DNA of 64,000 nt from Acidovorax sp. KKS102 (GTDB lineage: Bacteria; Pseudomonadota; Gammaproteobacteria; Burkholderiales; Burkholderiaceae_C): positions 3,224,001 to 3,288,000 of the forward strand of contig NC_018708.1 of assembly GCF_000302535.1 (NCBI RefSeq). Direction: 5' to 3'. The notes beneath the pieces were generated by a model. The model saw only the letters and a program-made list of their open reading frames with translations. It had not been told where the DNA came from and did not search any database. Of the stretch, positions 45,075-53,318 are shown piece by piece. Position 1 is the stretch's first letter. Each line of letters starts with the position of its first letter. The translations under genes and the position numbers were made by a program.

Positions 45075-45624
45075 TGGCCTGGGGGAGATCGAGGGAGATG
45101 CCTTCGGGAAGATTTACGAATACTTCCTGGGCAAGTTTGCGATGGCTGAGGGGCAGAAGGGTGGCGTGTTCTACACCCCATCCAGCATCGTCAAGCTGAT
45201 CGTGGAAATCATCGAGCCGTACCACGGGAAGATTTTCGATCCCGCCTGTGGATCGGGGGGGATGTTCGTGCAGAGCGCGGAGTTCGTTGGCCGTCACCAG
45301 AAGCGGGCAGCCGAGGAACTGACGGTCTTCGGAACCGAGAAGGCCAACGACACGGTGAAGTTGGCAAAGATGAACCTCGCCGTGCATGGCCTGTCTGGTG
45401 ACATCCGGGAGTCCAACACCTACTACGAAGACCCCCACAAGGCTCTTGGCAAGTTTGACTTTGTCATGGCGAATCCGCCGTTCAACGTCTCAGGCGTGGA
45501 CAAGGAGCGGTTGAGTGACGATCCCAGGTTCTCCTACGGCATTCCCAGCACCGACAACGCCAACTTCCGTTACCACTGCCGTGGTTCCTGGAAGTTCATC
45601 GGAAGATGGATTCAGCTTTTCTGA
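45061..45624 (+). pseudogene. hsdM: Type I restriction-modification methylase HsdM, internal fragment
   Basis: About 187 codons of a roughly 500-codon N6-adenine methylase: [41 protein letters not shown] motif [17 protein letters not shown], and catalytic motif [18 protein letters not shown]. The N-terminal domain and everything after motif IV plus about 40 residues are missing. Just before the end, the conserved NANF-LWIQLF reads NANF, then 13 foreign codons, then WIQLF and a stop. The 13 codons are copied (31 of 38 bases) from a repeat found about 200 bp downstream. No hsdS or hsdR is present. Confidence 0.85.
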
Positions 45625-46314
45625 CGCAAGGTCTTGATCGCGACCAGTGACCAGGATGGTCTGTACCACCAGGGCGGTCGGTGACTTAGTCAGTGTTGGT
45701 AGGAGTGACCAGAATGAATCACATCACCAGCATCCCTTCAGCCATGCATTCAGTCTGGTCTTCCGTGACCACTGGTGTGGTGCATGGAAGTTCACTGAAG
45801 ATCAACTGAAGTAGTCCCATGAGTGCAGATCACTATGGTTCTATCAAGGATGATTTCATCGAGGGAGACAACTAAGTATTCACCTAGCTGTTTCCCTTAG
45901 ATTCCTCCGCATCCACCGATGAGCCAAGTTCCCCACCTTTGGGGGTGGTGATCAAGGGTACCGACCTCATCCAGGGTGCATCACTTCCTGAACCGTCTTG
46001 GTGGATGTTCAGCTCACTCCGGTGGGTCGTCCACCCAGTGAAGGGTGAATGACCAGCGATCCAGAGCAGTCCTGTCCACGGTACTTAACATCGTTGGTAC
46101 GGAGGCAGAAGTCGTCGGTTTTCACCTGAGCCGCTCCCTTGAGTTCCTCCGGGGAGACTTGCATCTCCTCCAGGACTGCGGGCAATCTGCAAGTGGTTGA
46201 TTTCATTGGATTTTTCACTTGGACTCTCTGGGGATTCTCAAGGTGAAAAACCACGCCAGAACCCGTGATAAGTGACTGGACACTCCAACCCTTCACCACC
46301 CCTTATAGGGGCCT
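45625..46314. other. Unexplained repeat-rich non-coding region of the island
   Basis: 690 bp of lower-GC sequence without a convincing gene. It contains diverged repeats: 45766-45802 resembles 45570-45607, and a 31-bp block beginning TTCACCT occurs at 45879-45909 and 46121-46151 (21 of 31 matching). TGACCA recurs, and there is a hairpin CACTCCGGTGG/CCACCCAGTG at 46014-46039. A 96-codon minus-strand frame (46009-46299) exists, but support is weak. Stops break all long frames. Confidence 0.5.
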
Positions 46315-46899
46315 CTATGAGGCTGCCAAGGCCCTTCCTGAGCACCCCTGGAATGCCCTTTTGACCGAGGCCGTGGAGATACCGAAGTGTTCTGCTGTGG
46401 CCTTGATGCTGGCGCTGTTGACCTGTCGCCACTGACGCACTTCATCGTCGTTGATCACCTTCTCCCGGCCCAGATTCTTGCCCTCGGCTCTCGCCCTCTC
46501 GATCCCTGCCATCTGACGGGTTTTGATGTTCTCCCGTTCCAGTTCGGCCACCGCCGCCAGCATGGTGAGCATGAACTTGCCAGCAGGGGTGGCGAGGTCG
46601 AAACCCTCACGCATCGAGACCACCGAGACCTTCTTGGCCTGGAGGAACTCCACCGTGTTGAGTACGTCGATGGTGTTCCTACCCAGTCGATCAATGGCAA
46701 CCACCACCACGGTGTCACCCTCACGCACATAGGCCAGCAAGTCCCTCATAGCGGGTCGCTGAGAGGCTGGGATGCTGCCAGACACCCCTTCCTCCACGAA
46801 CCACTTGGAGACGTTGTAGCGGGCTTCTATAGCCCTGCGTTGGTTCTCGGTGGTTTGCTCATCGGTGCTGACCCGGACGTAAGCGATGACTGAGGACAT
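46315..46899 (-). CDS. Serine recombinase / resolvase
   Basis: 194 residues, resolvase-invertase family. The catalytic Ser is in MSSVIAYVRVSTDEQTTENQ, with other active-site regions ASQRPAMRDLLAYVREGDTV, VVVAIDRLGRNTIDVLNTVE and FMLTMLAAVAELERENI, and a short C-terminal helix-turn-helix (SIKATAEHFGISTASVKRAF). The domain layout is that of Tn3-type resolvases and plasmid/phage invertases. ATG 46899 gives a 9-nt SD spacer; ATG 46905 is an alternative. GATATG-N17-CATATC (46918-46946) just upstream could be an operator or res half. Product looks intact. Confidence 0.9.
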   Translation of the reverse strand: MSSVIAYVRVSTDEQTTENQRRAIEARYNVSKWFVEEGVSGSIPASQRPAMRDLLAYVREGDTVVVVAIDRLGRNTIDVLNTVEFLQAKKVSVVSMREGFDLATPAGKFMLTMLAAVAELERENIKTRQMAGIERARAEGKNLGREKVINDDEVRQWRQVNSASIKATAEHFGISTASVKRAFQGCSGRALAAS

Positions 46900-46962
46900 G
46901 GGCATTGGCTCCTGTTTGATATGGATCACAAGGTATGGCTCATATCGTATGGGGTGACTCAA

Positions 46963-47472
46963 TGAAAGTCAACAGCAATGATCCACTTGATCCGGGCGGG
47001 TTGATGGGTAGCTCACAGGGAGAGGCTTTTGAGCCAAGGTGGGCTACCCCCTGATGGACAAAGCCAGTCGCTTCTGGGCTGCATCGCGCTCAAATTGCCG
47101 CATGTTCACGTGGTCACGGTCAGGCTCCAGTTCTTTCTTCTCGGTTCAGGCGCCAAAGCCTTGAACCCTATCCGGCGGGGAGGACACGAGTGGGTTGCTC
47201 CAATGGCCTCACTCGCAGCAGGTCCACAGTGCGCTCCCGCCGCCGGTGAGCGGGCCTCTTCACCGCAAATTCCCCAGGTTGGGCGGAGCAGAAGGTTTCT
47301 GGATTCTTTGTAAAGGCAACAGCCCGTAACAGTTGCCCATAGACACCCGGTATCGCACTTGTCTTACACGCGGAACTGCGGCACTTTGCTGAAATCCTAG
47401 CCAGCAGCCATTGAGGTTGCCCTGGGAGGTCATTGCGGCCCCTCACCCCTTTTTGCTGAAAAGGACTTCATC
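46963..47472. other. 510-bp gap with a strong two-step hairpin
   Basis: No gene is convincing here. GGTAGCTCAC (47007-47016) pairs with GTGGGCTACC (47039-47048) at 9 of 10 positions, with an inner GGCT/AGCC stem, about 110 bp upstream of the resolvase; it may be a recombination site or terminator. On the minus strand a 33-codon tail EKKELEPDRDHVNMRQFERD ending at a TAG near 47045 looks like the C-terminus of a lost gene. Confidence 0.35.
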
Positions 47473-47658
47473 ATGAAACGCCATTCCTTACCGCCGGGAG
47501 CGCGCGCGCTGGTCGCGTTCATCGGCACCGTGGTGCTGGCAGTGCTGGCGGCGGTGTCGTTGTTGATGCCGGACGTGGCCGTGCAGTCTGTGGACTCGAT
47601 GTCGAACGGGCTCACGGGGCTGGATCAGATCTTGTCCACCAGCTTTCTGGACCACTGA
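47473..47658 (+). CDS. Small single-span membrane protein
   Basis: 61 residues: a short basic start (MKRHSLPPGAR), one membrane helix (ALVAFIGTVVLAVLAAVSLL) and a polar tail. AAAAGGA lies about 8 nt before the ATG, which supports translation. Function unknown. It marks the return to normal GC after the island. Confidence 0.6.
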   Translation: MKRHSLPPGARALVAFIGTVVLAVLAAVSLLMPDVAVQSVDSMSNGLTGLDQILSTSFLDH

Positions 47659-47805
47659 GCGCCGGAGCGAGCCGGCATCGTTGGCGCTGCGCTGCAGCGT
47701 GTGTGGGTCCAAAGAGCAACACAGTAGCAAAAAGCATAGCATCGGAGTACCATTCGGCGCTGCACACCGGTAGTTTTCGGTGGCATTCTGGAATGGAGGA
47801 CGATC

Positions 47806-48183
47806 GTGACCACACGTTTTCGCATCTCTGCAAACCGTTTTTCCTTGATTCATTACCCAAAATTCTGGGGATCGATTGCGCTGCTGGCCGTTTTGGCTGG
47901 CTGCTCCAGCCCCCGCGACAACGCCCTGGATGAGTTCTCGCGCTGGTATGACGGTGCCAGGGCCCAGGCGCAGGCAGGGGCCATGAGCTGGAGCGAGCTT
48001 TACAAGCAAAGCTTTGACCGCCTGACCGCCCTGCCCCCTTCGCTGCAGCAGGACACGCGCCTTGAAAACACCGTGCTGCTGCTGTCTGTAGCCCGCAAGC
48101 TGGAGTCCAACGAAATCAGCCCCCAGCAGTTCGCCATGGAGCGGGACGACATCGAGACCCAATTGCAGGCTCGCTTGCGTTGA
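47806..48183 (+). CDS. Putative lipoprotein of unknown function
   Basis: 125 residues starting at GTG 47806, which has GGAGG 7 nt upstream. A membrane helix ends in the lipobox LAGCSS, so the protein is a probable lipoprotein; the rest is helical (LDEFSRWYDGARAQAQAG, DTRLENTVLLLSVARKLESN). The start could not be ATG without losing the signal. No recognised family. Confidence 0.7.
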   Translation: MTTRFRISANRFSLIHYPKFWGSIALLAVLAGCSSPRDNALDEFSRWYDGARAQAQAGAMSWSELYKQSFDRLTALPPSLQQDTRLENTVLLLSVARKLESNEISPQQFAMERDDIETQLQARLR

Positions 48184-48327
48184 TAGAAGCGGCTGCTACC
48201 AGCGGCGACCAGAGCCCTGCTACGGGCCCAAAGTCACTGCGAGCACGCCTGTTGAAGCAGCCACTTTGACGGCGCCTCGCTCCCGGTATCCAATGCCTTA
48301 CCCATCGCCCCCGCGTGGCGTGACTGG

Positions 48328-49017
48328 CTAACGGGGCAAGCCCGCCGACTGCTCCACCACCCTCACGCGGCGGCGCAAGGCTTCGGCAGCAGCTGTGTCT
48401 TCAGCGGCTTCAGCCCGTTGCACCTGTAGCAGCAACCACGCCATCAGCGGCCTGCGCCAGCCCTGTGCCGACGCGGTATCGGTGGCTGCGGCGATGACTG
48501 CGGGGCTGGCCTTCCCTGTCTGCAACAAGACGCCCGCCGCCACCAGGCGTGAAAGAGGGTCGGCAATGCCCGCCAAGCTGGTAGCGTTGCCTGCCGTGGC
48601 GACGGCACGCTGTGCGGGTGGCAACAGAGCCACCTGACCGGCTTGAACGCGGCCCGCCAGATAGTCGGCGTAGGCCTGCTCGGGCGCTGCGGCATCGGCC
48701 CGCAAGGCCTCAAAACGCTCGCAGGGTTCGGTGACGAGACTCGCCACCTGGGCCGCACAGCGCATCAGCTCCAGGCGGGCGAGCAGATCGGGGCGGCCCG
48801 TGCGCGCCACTTCGGCGCGAGCGCGGTCCCATTCGAGCTTTTCCACGCGCGCATTGCCAGACAAGTAGGCCTCGATGGCCTTCTGAGCCGCGCCCTGGGC
48901 GTTCATCTGCCAGTCAGGCACTGGGGGTTGGCTGGAACACGCAGCCAACGCGAAGGCGCAGCCGATGGACAGGAGCCGCAACGCAGCCCGCAAACGAGGT
49001 GCAGCAGAGGGTTTCAT
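48328..49017 (-). CDS. Putative lipoprotein of the MCE/MlaE locus
   Basis: 229 residues. MKPSAAPRLRAALRLLSIGC leads to the lipobox LAACSS; the mature part is Ala-rich and mostly helical, with two or three TPR-like helical pairs (AAQKAIEAYLSGNARVEKLE, EALRADAAAPEQAYADYLAG). It is not a recognisable PqiC/DUF330 protein, although it occupies that position. Its ATG overlaps the mlaD-like stop (ATGA), so it is translationally coupled and probably part of the same envelope lipid transport complex. Confidence 0.75.
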   Translation of the reverse strand: MKPSAAPRLRAALRLLSIGCAFALAACSSQPPVPDWQMNAQGAAQKAIEAYLSGNARVEKLEWDRARAEVARTGRPDLLARLELMRCAAQVASLVTEPCERFEALRADAAAPEQAYADYLAGRVQAGQVALLPPAQRAVATAGNATSLAGIADPLSRLVAAGVLLQTGKASPAVIAAATDTASAQGWRRPLMAWLLLQVQRAEAAEDTAAAEALRRRVRVVEQSAGLPR

Positions 49018-50039
49018 GGCAGCTTCAGCTCCGTGTCGCGTGCAAAGGGCCATTTGCGGTTGATCTCGTTGACCAGGCTTTCCACCTTGCGCAGATTGCT
49101 CTCAACCTCAGCCCGCAGCGCGCCCAGGTCCGTCGTAGCTTCGCGGGCATTGGCACCGATGGCCTGGGCCTCCACCAGTACCGCGTCCACCTTCTTCAGG
49201 CTGGTGCGGGTGTCGGTCAGCAAGCCGTTGAGCTGTGCCACGGTGGCGCGCACCTCGGGCACCAGCGCGTCCTTGTTGCCCTCGCTGCCAAACACCTGTT
49301 TATCGGCGCGGGCGGCCATGCCGTCCAAGCGCGCCAGCAGCGCGTTGGTGCGCTCCAGCGTGGCCACGATCTTTTTCGCATCGGTTTCGTTGCCCATCAG
49401 CACGCCCAAGGCACCGCCCGGGCCATTGAGCCGCTCGGTGAGGGCCTTGACGTTGGTCAGGGTGCTGCCCAGCGCGGCGTCGGGCGACGTGAGGGCGTTC
49501 AGGTTGGTCAGCAGCTCGCGTGCGGTGGCCATGAGCTGCGGGATCTCCGCCGTCGCGTCGCCGCGCAACACGGGCCGCACGGCGCCATCGGGCAGCGCCG
49601 GGTCGGTTGGGATGCCGGAGTACGCCCGGATGTTGGTGCCCCCCACCAGACCGCGCACCAGCGTGAAAACGCTGGACTCGCGCAGCCAGTGTGCGTCCTT
49701 GCGGGGCACGTCCACCAGGATGCGGGCATTGCCCGATTCGGCCAGCTCGATGCGCCGCACGCGGCCAATGGGAAAGCCCGAGAAGGTCATGTCCATGCCC
49801 ACCACCACGCCTTCGGAGTCATCGGCCGTCAGCACCAGCGTCTGCGTGGGCTCGAAAGCGCCCCGCGCATACAGCAGGTACAGGCCCGAACCCACGATGA
49901 GGGCCAGGGTGAACAGCAGCAGCGCTGCAGCCTTGAGTTCCAGATAGGCCACCGGGCGCAGGGTCTCGACCGGGGGAATGCCAGCCCCGGCGGGAGGTGC
50001 AGCGGGGCCTTGCGACGGCTTGGGAGAGTGGTCGTTCAT
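49014..50039 (-). CDS. MCE-family substrate-binding protein (MlaD-like)
   Basis: 341 residues. One membrane helix (AALLLFTLALIVGSGLYLLY) follows a Pro-rich cytoplasmic start, then the MCE domain (LVLTADDSEGVVVGMDMTFS, GFPIGRVRRIELAES, SSVFTLVRGLVGGTNIRAYS) and a long helical C-terminal region that in this family forms a lipid tunnel. It binds phospholipid-like molecules between membranes. It lies 51 bp after the MlaE-like permease and overlaps the lipoprotein. Confidence 0.88.
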   Translation of the reverse strand: MNDHSPKPSQGPAAPPAGAGIPPVETLRPVAYLELKAAALLLFTLALIVGSGLYLLYARGAFEPTQTLVLTADDSEGVVVGMDMTFSGFPIGRVRRIELAESGNARILVDVPRKDAHWLRESSVFTLVRGLVGGTNIRAYSGIPTDPALPDGAVRPVLRGDATAEIPQLMATARELLTNLNALTSPDAALGSTLTNVKALTERLNGPGGALGVLMGNETDAKKIVATLERTNALLARLDGMAARADKQVFGSEGNKDALVPEVRATVAQLNGLLTDTRTSLKKVDAVLVEAQAIGANAREATTDLGALRAEVESNLRKVESLVNEINRKWPFARDTELKLP

Positions 50040-50090
50040 GTCGTGGGGTTGTGCGGGGGGGGTGCGAGTGGGTGCGACTGGCGCAGGCCG

Positions 50091-50891
50091 TCAGTAGTAG
50101 TTGCCCATGAGCGAGGCCACCTCGATCAGCAGCAGCACGGCAAACATGCGGGCCAGGCCGCCCAGTTCCGAGTCGGGCTGGGTGCGTTCGCCGCTGTCAT
50201 ACAGCCCGGCAGCCATGGGGATCAGCGCCACGGCCAGGCTGAAGAACAGGGTCTTGAGCACAAACACCATGGTCACGCTGGGCGAAAACACCTGTCCGAA
50301 CATGCGCGTGTAGCTCGGCAGCCCCGCCATATTGAAGCCGTACACCCCCAGGTACGCCAGCACCAGCGCCACCACGCAACTGAGCGCAGCCAGCGTGACG
50401 CAGGCAAACACCCCGGCAATCACGCGGGGCAGCAGTTCGATGCGCACCGGATCAGAGCCCTGGCGGCGCAGCGCCTCGAACCGGCCCGTGAGCCGCAGGT
50501 GAGCCAGTTGCGAGCCGTTGGGAATGGTGCAGCGCATGGCCACAAACAAGGCGGCCGTGAGCGGGATGAGCTCCAGCACCAGCACGCGGATCACCATCTC
50601 CAGCGCATAGCGCGACAACCCGTAGCTCAGCGCCGTGACCACCACAATGCGCGTGAGCACCAGGCTGATGAGCGCCGCCAGCACCGTGAAGCCCAGCAGC
50701 ACAGGCGCCGTGTCCAGGTACAGGTGCCGGGCCAGCGCGCGGCGGGTGCCCTTGCCGTAGCTGGACGGCGACAACACCAGCACCAGCACCACCGCGCCCA
50801 GATACAGGATGCGCCACCAGGCCACCGCCCAGCGCCGCGCCGTGTTCCACACACGTTCGGGCAGGGAGAGGCCGGGAAGGCGCGAGATCAT
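50091..50891 (-). CDS. MlaE-family ABC lipid transporter permease
   Basis: 266 residues of the MlaE fold: ILYLGAVVLVLVLSPSSYGK, the segment LVLTRIVVVTALSYGLSRYA, LELIPLTAALFVAMRCTIPN and EALRRQGSDPVRIELLPRVI. The conserved ELIP/TAL positions are kept. The start at 50891 (MISRLPGLS) excludes a long low-quality extension. An MlaF-type ATPase gene normally follows or precedes such a permease; none exists between it and the MCE gene or on either side. Confidence 0.88.
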   Translation of the reverse strand: MISRLPGLSLPERVWNTARRWAVAWWRILYLGAVVLVLVLSPSSYGKGTRRALARHLYLDTAPVLLGFTVLAALISLVLTRIVVVTALSYGLSRYALEMVIRVLVLELIPLTAALFVAMRCTIPNGSQLAHLRLTGRFEALRRQGSDPVRIELLPRVIAGVFACVTLAALSCVVALVLAYLGVYGFNMAGLPSYTRMFGQVFSPSVTMVFVLKTLFFSLAVALIPMAAGLYDSGERTQPDSELGGLARMFAVLLLIEVASLMGNYY

Positions 50892-50969
50892 GGGCGGATC
50901 ATAGCGGGGGCATGCGCCAGGGCAGCCCATGGCAGGCTTCTGGAGATATTTGGGCCATTTTCGGGCAGT

Positions 50970-51000
50970 AGCGCTACAAACATATGCCCAAGCAGCTATC
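50970..51000 (-). repeat. 31-bp dispersed repeat, copy 7
   Basis: Minus-strand reading GATAGCT-N6-GCATA-N6-TAGCGCT, an exact consensus copy, between the mlaE-like start and the merR-type gene end. Confidence 0.8.
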
Positions 51001-51048
51001 AATTAAATAGCAAATGGCACACACGCAGCCGCGCCGTACAACAACTGC

Positions 51049-51513
51049 TCACACATGGCGCTTGCCTTGGCTGGGAGGGGCGTTGACGCCCACGGGCTGC
51101 GCGTCAGCCCGCGCATGCAGCGCTTCGATGATGTGGCAGGTGGCGTCCGCGCCATCGCAACGGCTGCGCAGCGCCTGCAGGTCGGCCTCCAGCGCCTGCA
51201 GCTCGGCCAGGCGGGTGCGCACATGCACCAGGTGTGCATCCAGCGTGTCGCAGGCGGCATGGCAGTCGGTCTTGCTGTCCCAGTCCAGCGCCAGCAAGGT
51301 TCTGACCTCGTCCAGCGACATGTCCATGGCGCGGCACAGCCGGATAAACCGCAACTGGTGCACGTCGGCGCTGCTGTACAGGCGGTAGCTGTTGTCGCCG
51401 CGCGCACCGGGCGGCAGCAGCCCCTCTTTTTCGTAGTACCGGATGTTGGCGGCCGACACGCCGGACTGCTGGGCGGCCTCGCCAATCCGGAACTGTGCAG
51501 CGTGGGGTTCCAT
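51049..51513 (-). CDS. MerR-family metal-responsive regulator (CadR/PbrR-like)
   Basis: 154 residues: N-terminal HTH FRIGEAAQQSGVSAANIRYY, EKEGLLPPGARGDNSYRLYS, then RLCRAMDMSLDEVRTLL, with Cys in SKTDCHAACDTL and ATCHIIEAL in the positions used by Cd/Pb sensors, and a His/Arg tail. The ATG at 51513 is chosen over an upstream TTG. It is divergent from a cation-efflux gene, with a typical 19-bp-spacer MerR promoter between them. Which metal is sensed cannot be read with certainty; Cd, Pb, Zn or Co are the candidates. Confidence 0.88.
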   Translation of the reverse strand: MEPHAAQFRIGEAAQQSGVSAANIRYYEKEGLLPPGARGDNSYRLYSSADVHQLRFIRLCRAMDMSLDEVRTLLALDWDSKTDCHAACDTLDAHLVHVRTRLAELQALEADLQALRSRCDGADATCHIIEALHARADAQPVGVNAPPSQGKRHV

Positions 51514-51517
51514 GGGC

Positions 51518-51548
51518 TTGACCTTCAAGTGACTTCAAGGTTTCCAAT
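51518..51548 (+). promoter_or_regulatory. MerR-type promoter/operator of the efflux gene
   Basis: -35 TTGACC (51518-51523) and -10 TCCAAT (51543-51548) are 19 bp apart, the over-long spacer that MerR activators untwist. The dyad ACCTTCAAGT-G-ACTTCAAGGT (51521-51541) sits between them. The divergent merR-type start is only 5 bp from the -35 box. Confidence 0.85.
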
Positions 51549-51586
51549 GATGCCATCGCTTTCCAAAACCGCCAGGAGAAAACACC

Positions 51587-52249
51587 ATGTCCGCCCATTG
51601 CCATCACGACCACAGCGCCCCCGGCCACAGCCACGATGCCCCCGCCACCGCAGACCCGCGCTACCGCCGCATCCTGTGGATTGCGCTCGTCGTCAACGCC
51701 GCCATGTTTGTGGTGGAACTGGGCGCGGGCACCCACTCGGGCTCGGCGTCGCTGCTGGCCGACGCCATCGACTTTCTGGGCGATGCGGCCAACTATGGCC
51801 TGTCGCTGTGGGTGCTGGCCATGGCGCTGACCTGGCGCGCACGCGCCGCGCTGCTCAAGGGGGCCAGCATGCTGGCCTTTGGCGTGTTCGTGATCGGCCG
51901 GGTGGCGTGGGGGGTGTGGCAAGGGGTGCCGCCCGAGCCCTTCACCATGGGTGGCGTGGGCCTGCTGGCGCTGGCGGCCAACCTCGGTGTGGCCGCCCTG
52001 CTCTACGCATGGCGCGAGGGTGACGCCAACATGCGCGGCGTGTGGCTGTGCACGCGCAACGACGCGCTGGGCAACCTGGCCGTGATGGCCGCTGCGCTGG
52101 GAGTGCTGGGCACGGGCACGGCCTGGCCCGATCTGGTGGTGGCCGCCGTCATGGCGGGCCTGGCCATCAGCGGCGGCTGGAGCGTGATCCGCCACGCTCG
52201 GCAGGAGCTGGCCAGCACCGCAGGCGCCTCCGCAGCCCAAGGGCACTGA
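51587..52249 (+). CDS. Cation diffusion facilitator-like metal efflux protein
   Basis: 220 residues: a His-rich cytoplasmic start (HCHHDHSAPGHSHD) and six membrane helices, with the first acid pair in LLADAIDFLGDAANYGLS and the second site in TRNDALGNLAVM. It is a short CDF form, with no C-terminal metal-binding domain. It probably exports a divalent metal by H+ antiport, controlled by the divergent MerR protein. GGAGAA lies before the ATG. The next gene starts 3 bp after its stop. Confidence 0.87.
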   Translation: MSAHCHHDHSAPGHSHDAPATADPRYRRILWIALVVNAAMFVVELGAGTHSGSASLLADAIDFLGDAANYGLSLWVLAMALTWRARAALLKGASMLAFGVFVIGRVAWGVWQGVPPEPFTMGGVGLLALAANLGVAALLYAWREGDANMRGVWLCTRNDALGNLAVMAAALGVLGTGTAWPDLVVAAVMAGLAISGGWSVIRHARQELASTAGASAAQGH

Positions 52250-52252
52250 GCC

Positions 52253-53134
52253 GTGCGCGTACGCCTGTCCACCCCGCTCCATGCACCGCCCGAATGGGTG
52301 GCTGCGCAACTGCAAAGCACTGCCGTTTTTCGCCACATCACGGCGCCGCTGGTGCGGTTCACGCGCCCCGGCGGCGCGCCCTGGCCCAGCCACTGGTCTC
52401 CCGGGGATCTGCTGTTGCAGATGTGGCTGCTGGGGTTGCTGCCCCTGGGTTCGCAAACCGTGCGCATCTCCATCGAGCCCGCCGCGCAGGACGGCGCATG
52501 GCCCACGCTGCGCGACAACGGCGAGGGCACGCTGATGCGGCGCTGGGACCACCGCATCACGCTGCAACCCATGCTGGACGGCCGCACGCTCTATACCGAC
52601 GACATCGACGTGGTCGCGCGCTACCTGCCCTGGCTGATGACGCCCCTGAGCGCGGCGTTTGCCCAGTTGTTCTACCGGCACCGACAGCGGCGCTGGCGCC
52701 AGCTGGCGGCGCGCCACGCGGCAGACCCCATAGCTGACCCCTTGCACACGCAGCGCGCGTTCGACCACCTGCTGGCAGCATTTGCGAGCGATGCCGGCGC
52801 ACCGCCAGCCACCCGCTGGCGCTGGCTGGAGGCCGCGCATGTACTGGGGCAGACCACGCTGTCCCTGCATTGGCGGTCACACTCAGCCATGCTGCGCTAC
52901 GCCCTGCAGTTGCGCGACCTGCGCGAGGCCGGTGGACAGGTGCTGCGGCTGGCCCTGGTGCCGCTGGGCCATGCGCTGGCGCGGCTGCCCATCGGCAACA
53001 CGGGCCGGGCACGGGTGAGTGCCTTGGCGCCCATGGGGCCGCAGCCACACATCAAGCGGCTGATTGACGGGGCCATGGCCGCTGCGCGCCTGCAGCTCGT
53101 CCCATTTCTGCAAAAAACTGGCGATAGCGCTTGA
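52253..53134 (+). CDS. SRPBCC-like domain fused to DUF3703
   Basis: 293 residues from a GTG 3 bp after the efflux gene stop. The first half is a helix-grip (SRPBCC-like) domain (MRVRLSTPLHAPPEWVAAQL, RRWDHRITLQPMLDGRTLYT). The second half is DUF3703: RWLEAAHVLGQTTLSLHWRS, HSAMLRYALQLRDLREAGG, ALVPLGHALARLPIGNTGRA. DUF3703 genes often accompany metal-efflux genes, and coupling to the CDF gene supports a role in metal handling; the reaction is unknown. A 31-bp repeat overlaps the stop codon. Confidence 0.8.
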   Translation: MRVRLSTPLHAPPEWVAAQLQSTAVFRHITAPLVRFTRPGGAPWPSHWSPGDLLLQMWLLGLLPLGSQTVRISIEPAAQDGAWPTLRDNGEGTLMRRWDHRITLQPMLDGRTLYTDDIDVVARYLPWLMTPLSAAFAQLFYRHRQRRWRQLAARHAADPIADPLHTQRAFDHLLAAFASDAGAPPATRWRWLEAAHVLGQTTLSLHWRSHSAMLRYALQLRDLREAGGQVLRLALVPLGHALARLPIGNTGRARVSALAPMGPQPHIKRLIDGAMAAARLQLVPFLQKTGDSA

Positions 53135-53156
53135 TCTATAAGCGCTACCAGCTATC
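53126..53156 (-). repeat. 31-bp dispersed repeat, copy 8
   Basis: Minus-strand reading GATAGCT-N6-GCTTA-N6-AAGCGCT. Its first bases contain the TGA stop of the DUF3703 fusion gene. Confidence 0.7.
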
Positions 53157-53318
53157 AAATCAGGAGTAAACAACCACGAACAGTGCTGCCGCCGGGCACC
53201 CGGAATTTGACGCACGACAAGCCCGGCATGGGGCTTGCATGGTCCAATCCACTGCCTGTGCGCCGCCCTCTGCCCCGGGGGCTGCAGGCACAGCCTTCAT
53301 TCCTTTTGCTTGTCGCCC

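Noticed and set aside
46009-46299. 96-codon minus-strand frame in the island, containing PEELKGAAQVK
   Set aside because: It could be a fragment, but there is no SD at suitable spacing and no family match; the repeat at 45879-45909 translates with a stop in the same frame.
46900-48200. Direct repeat of the tRNA-Ser 3' end as the right attachment site
   Set aside because: No copy of the T-arm/acceptor end was found; the nearest likeness (CGCCCTCTCGATCC inside the resolvase) is too short.
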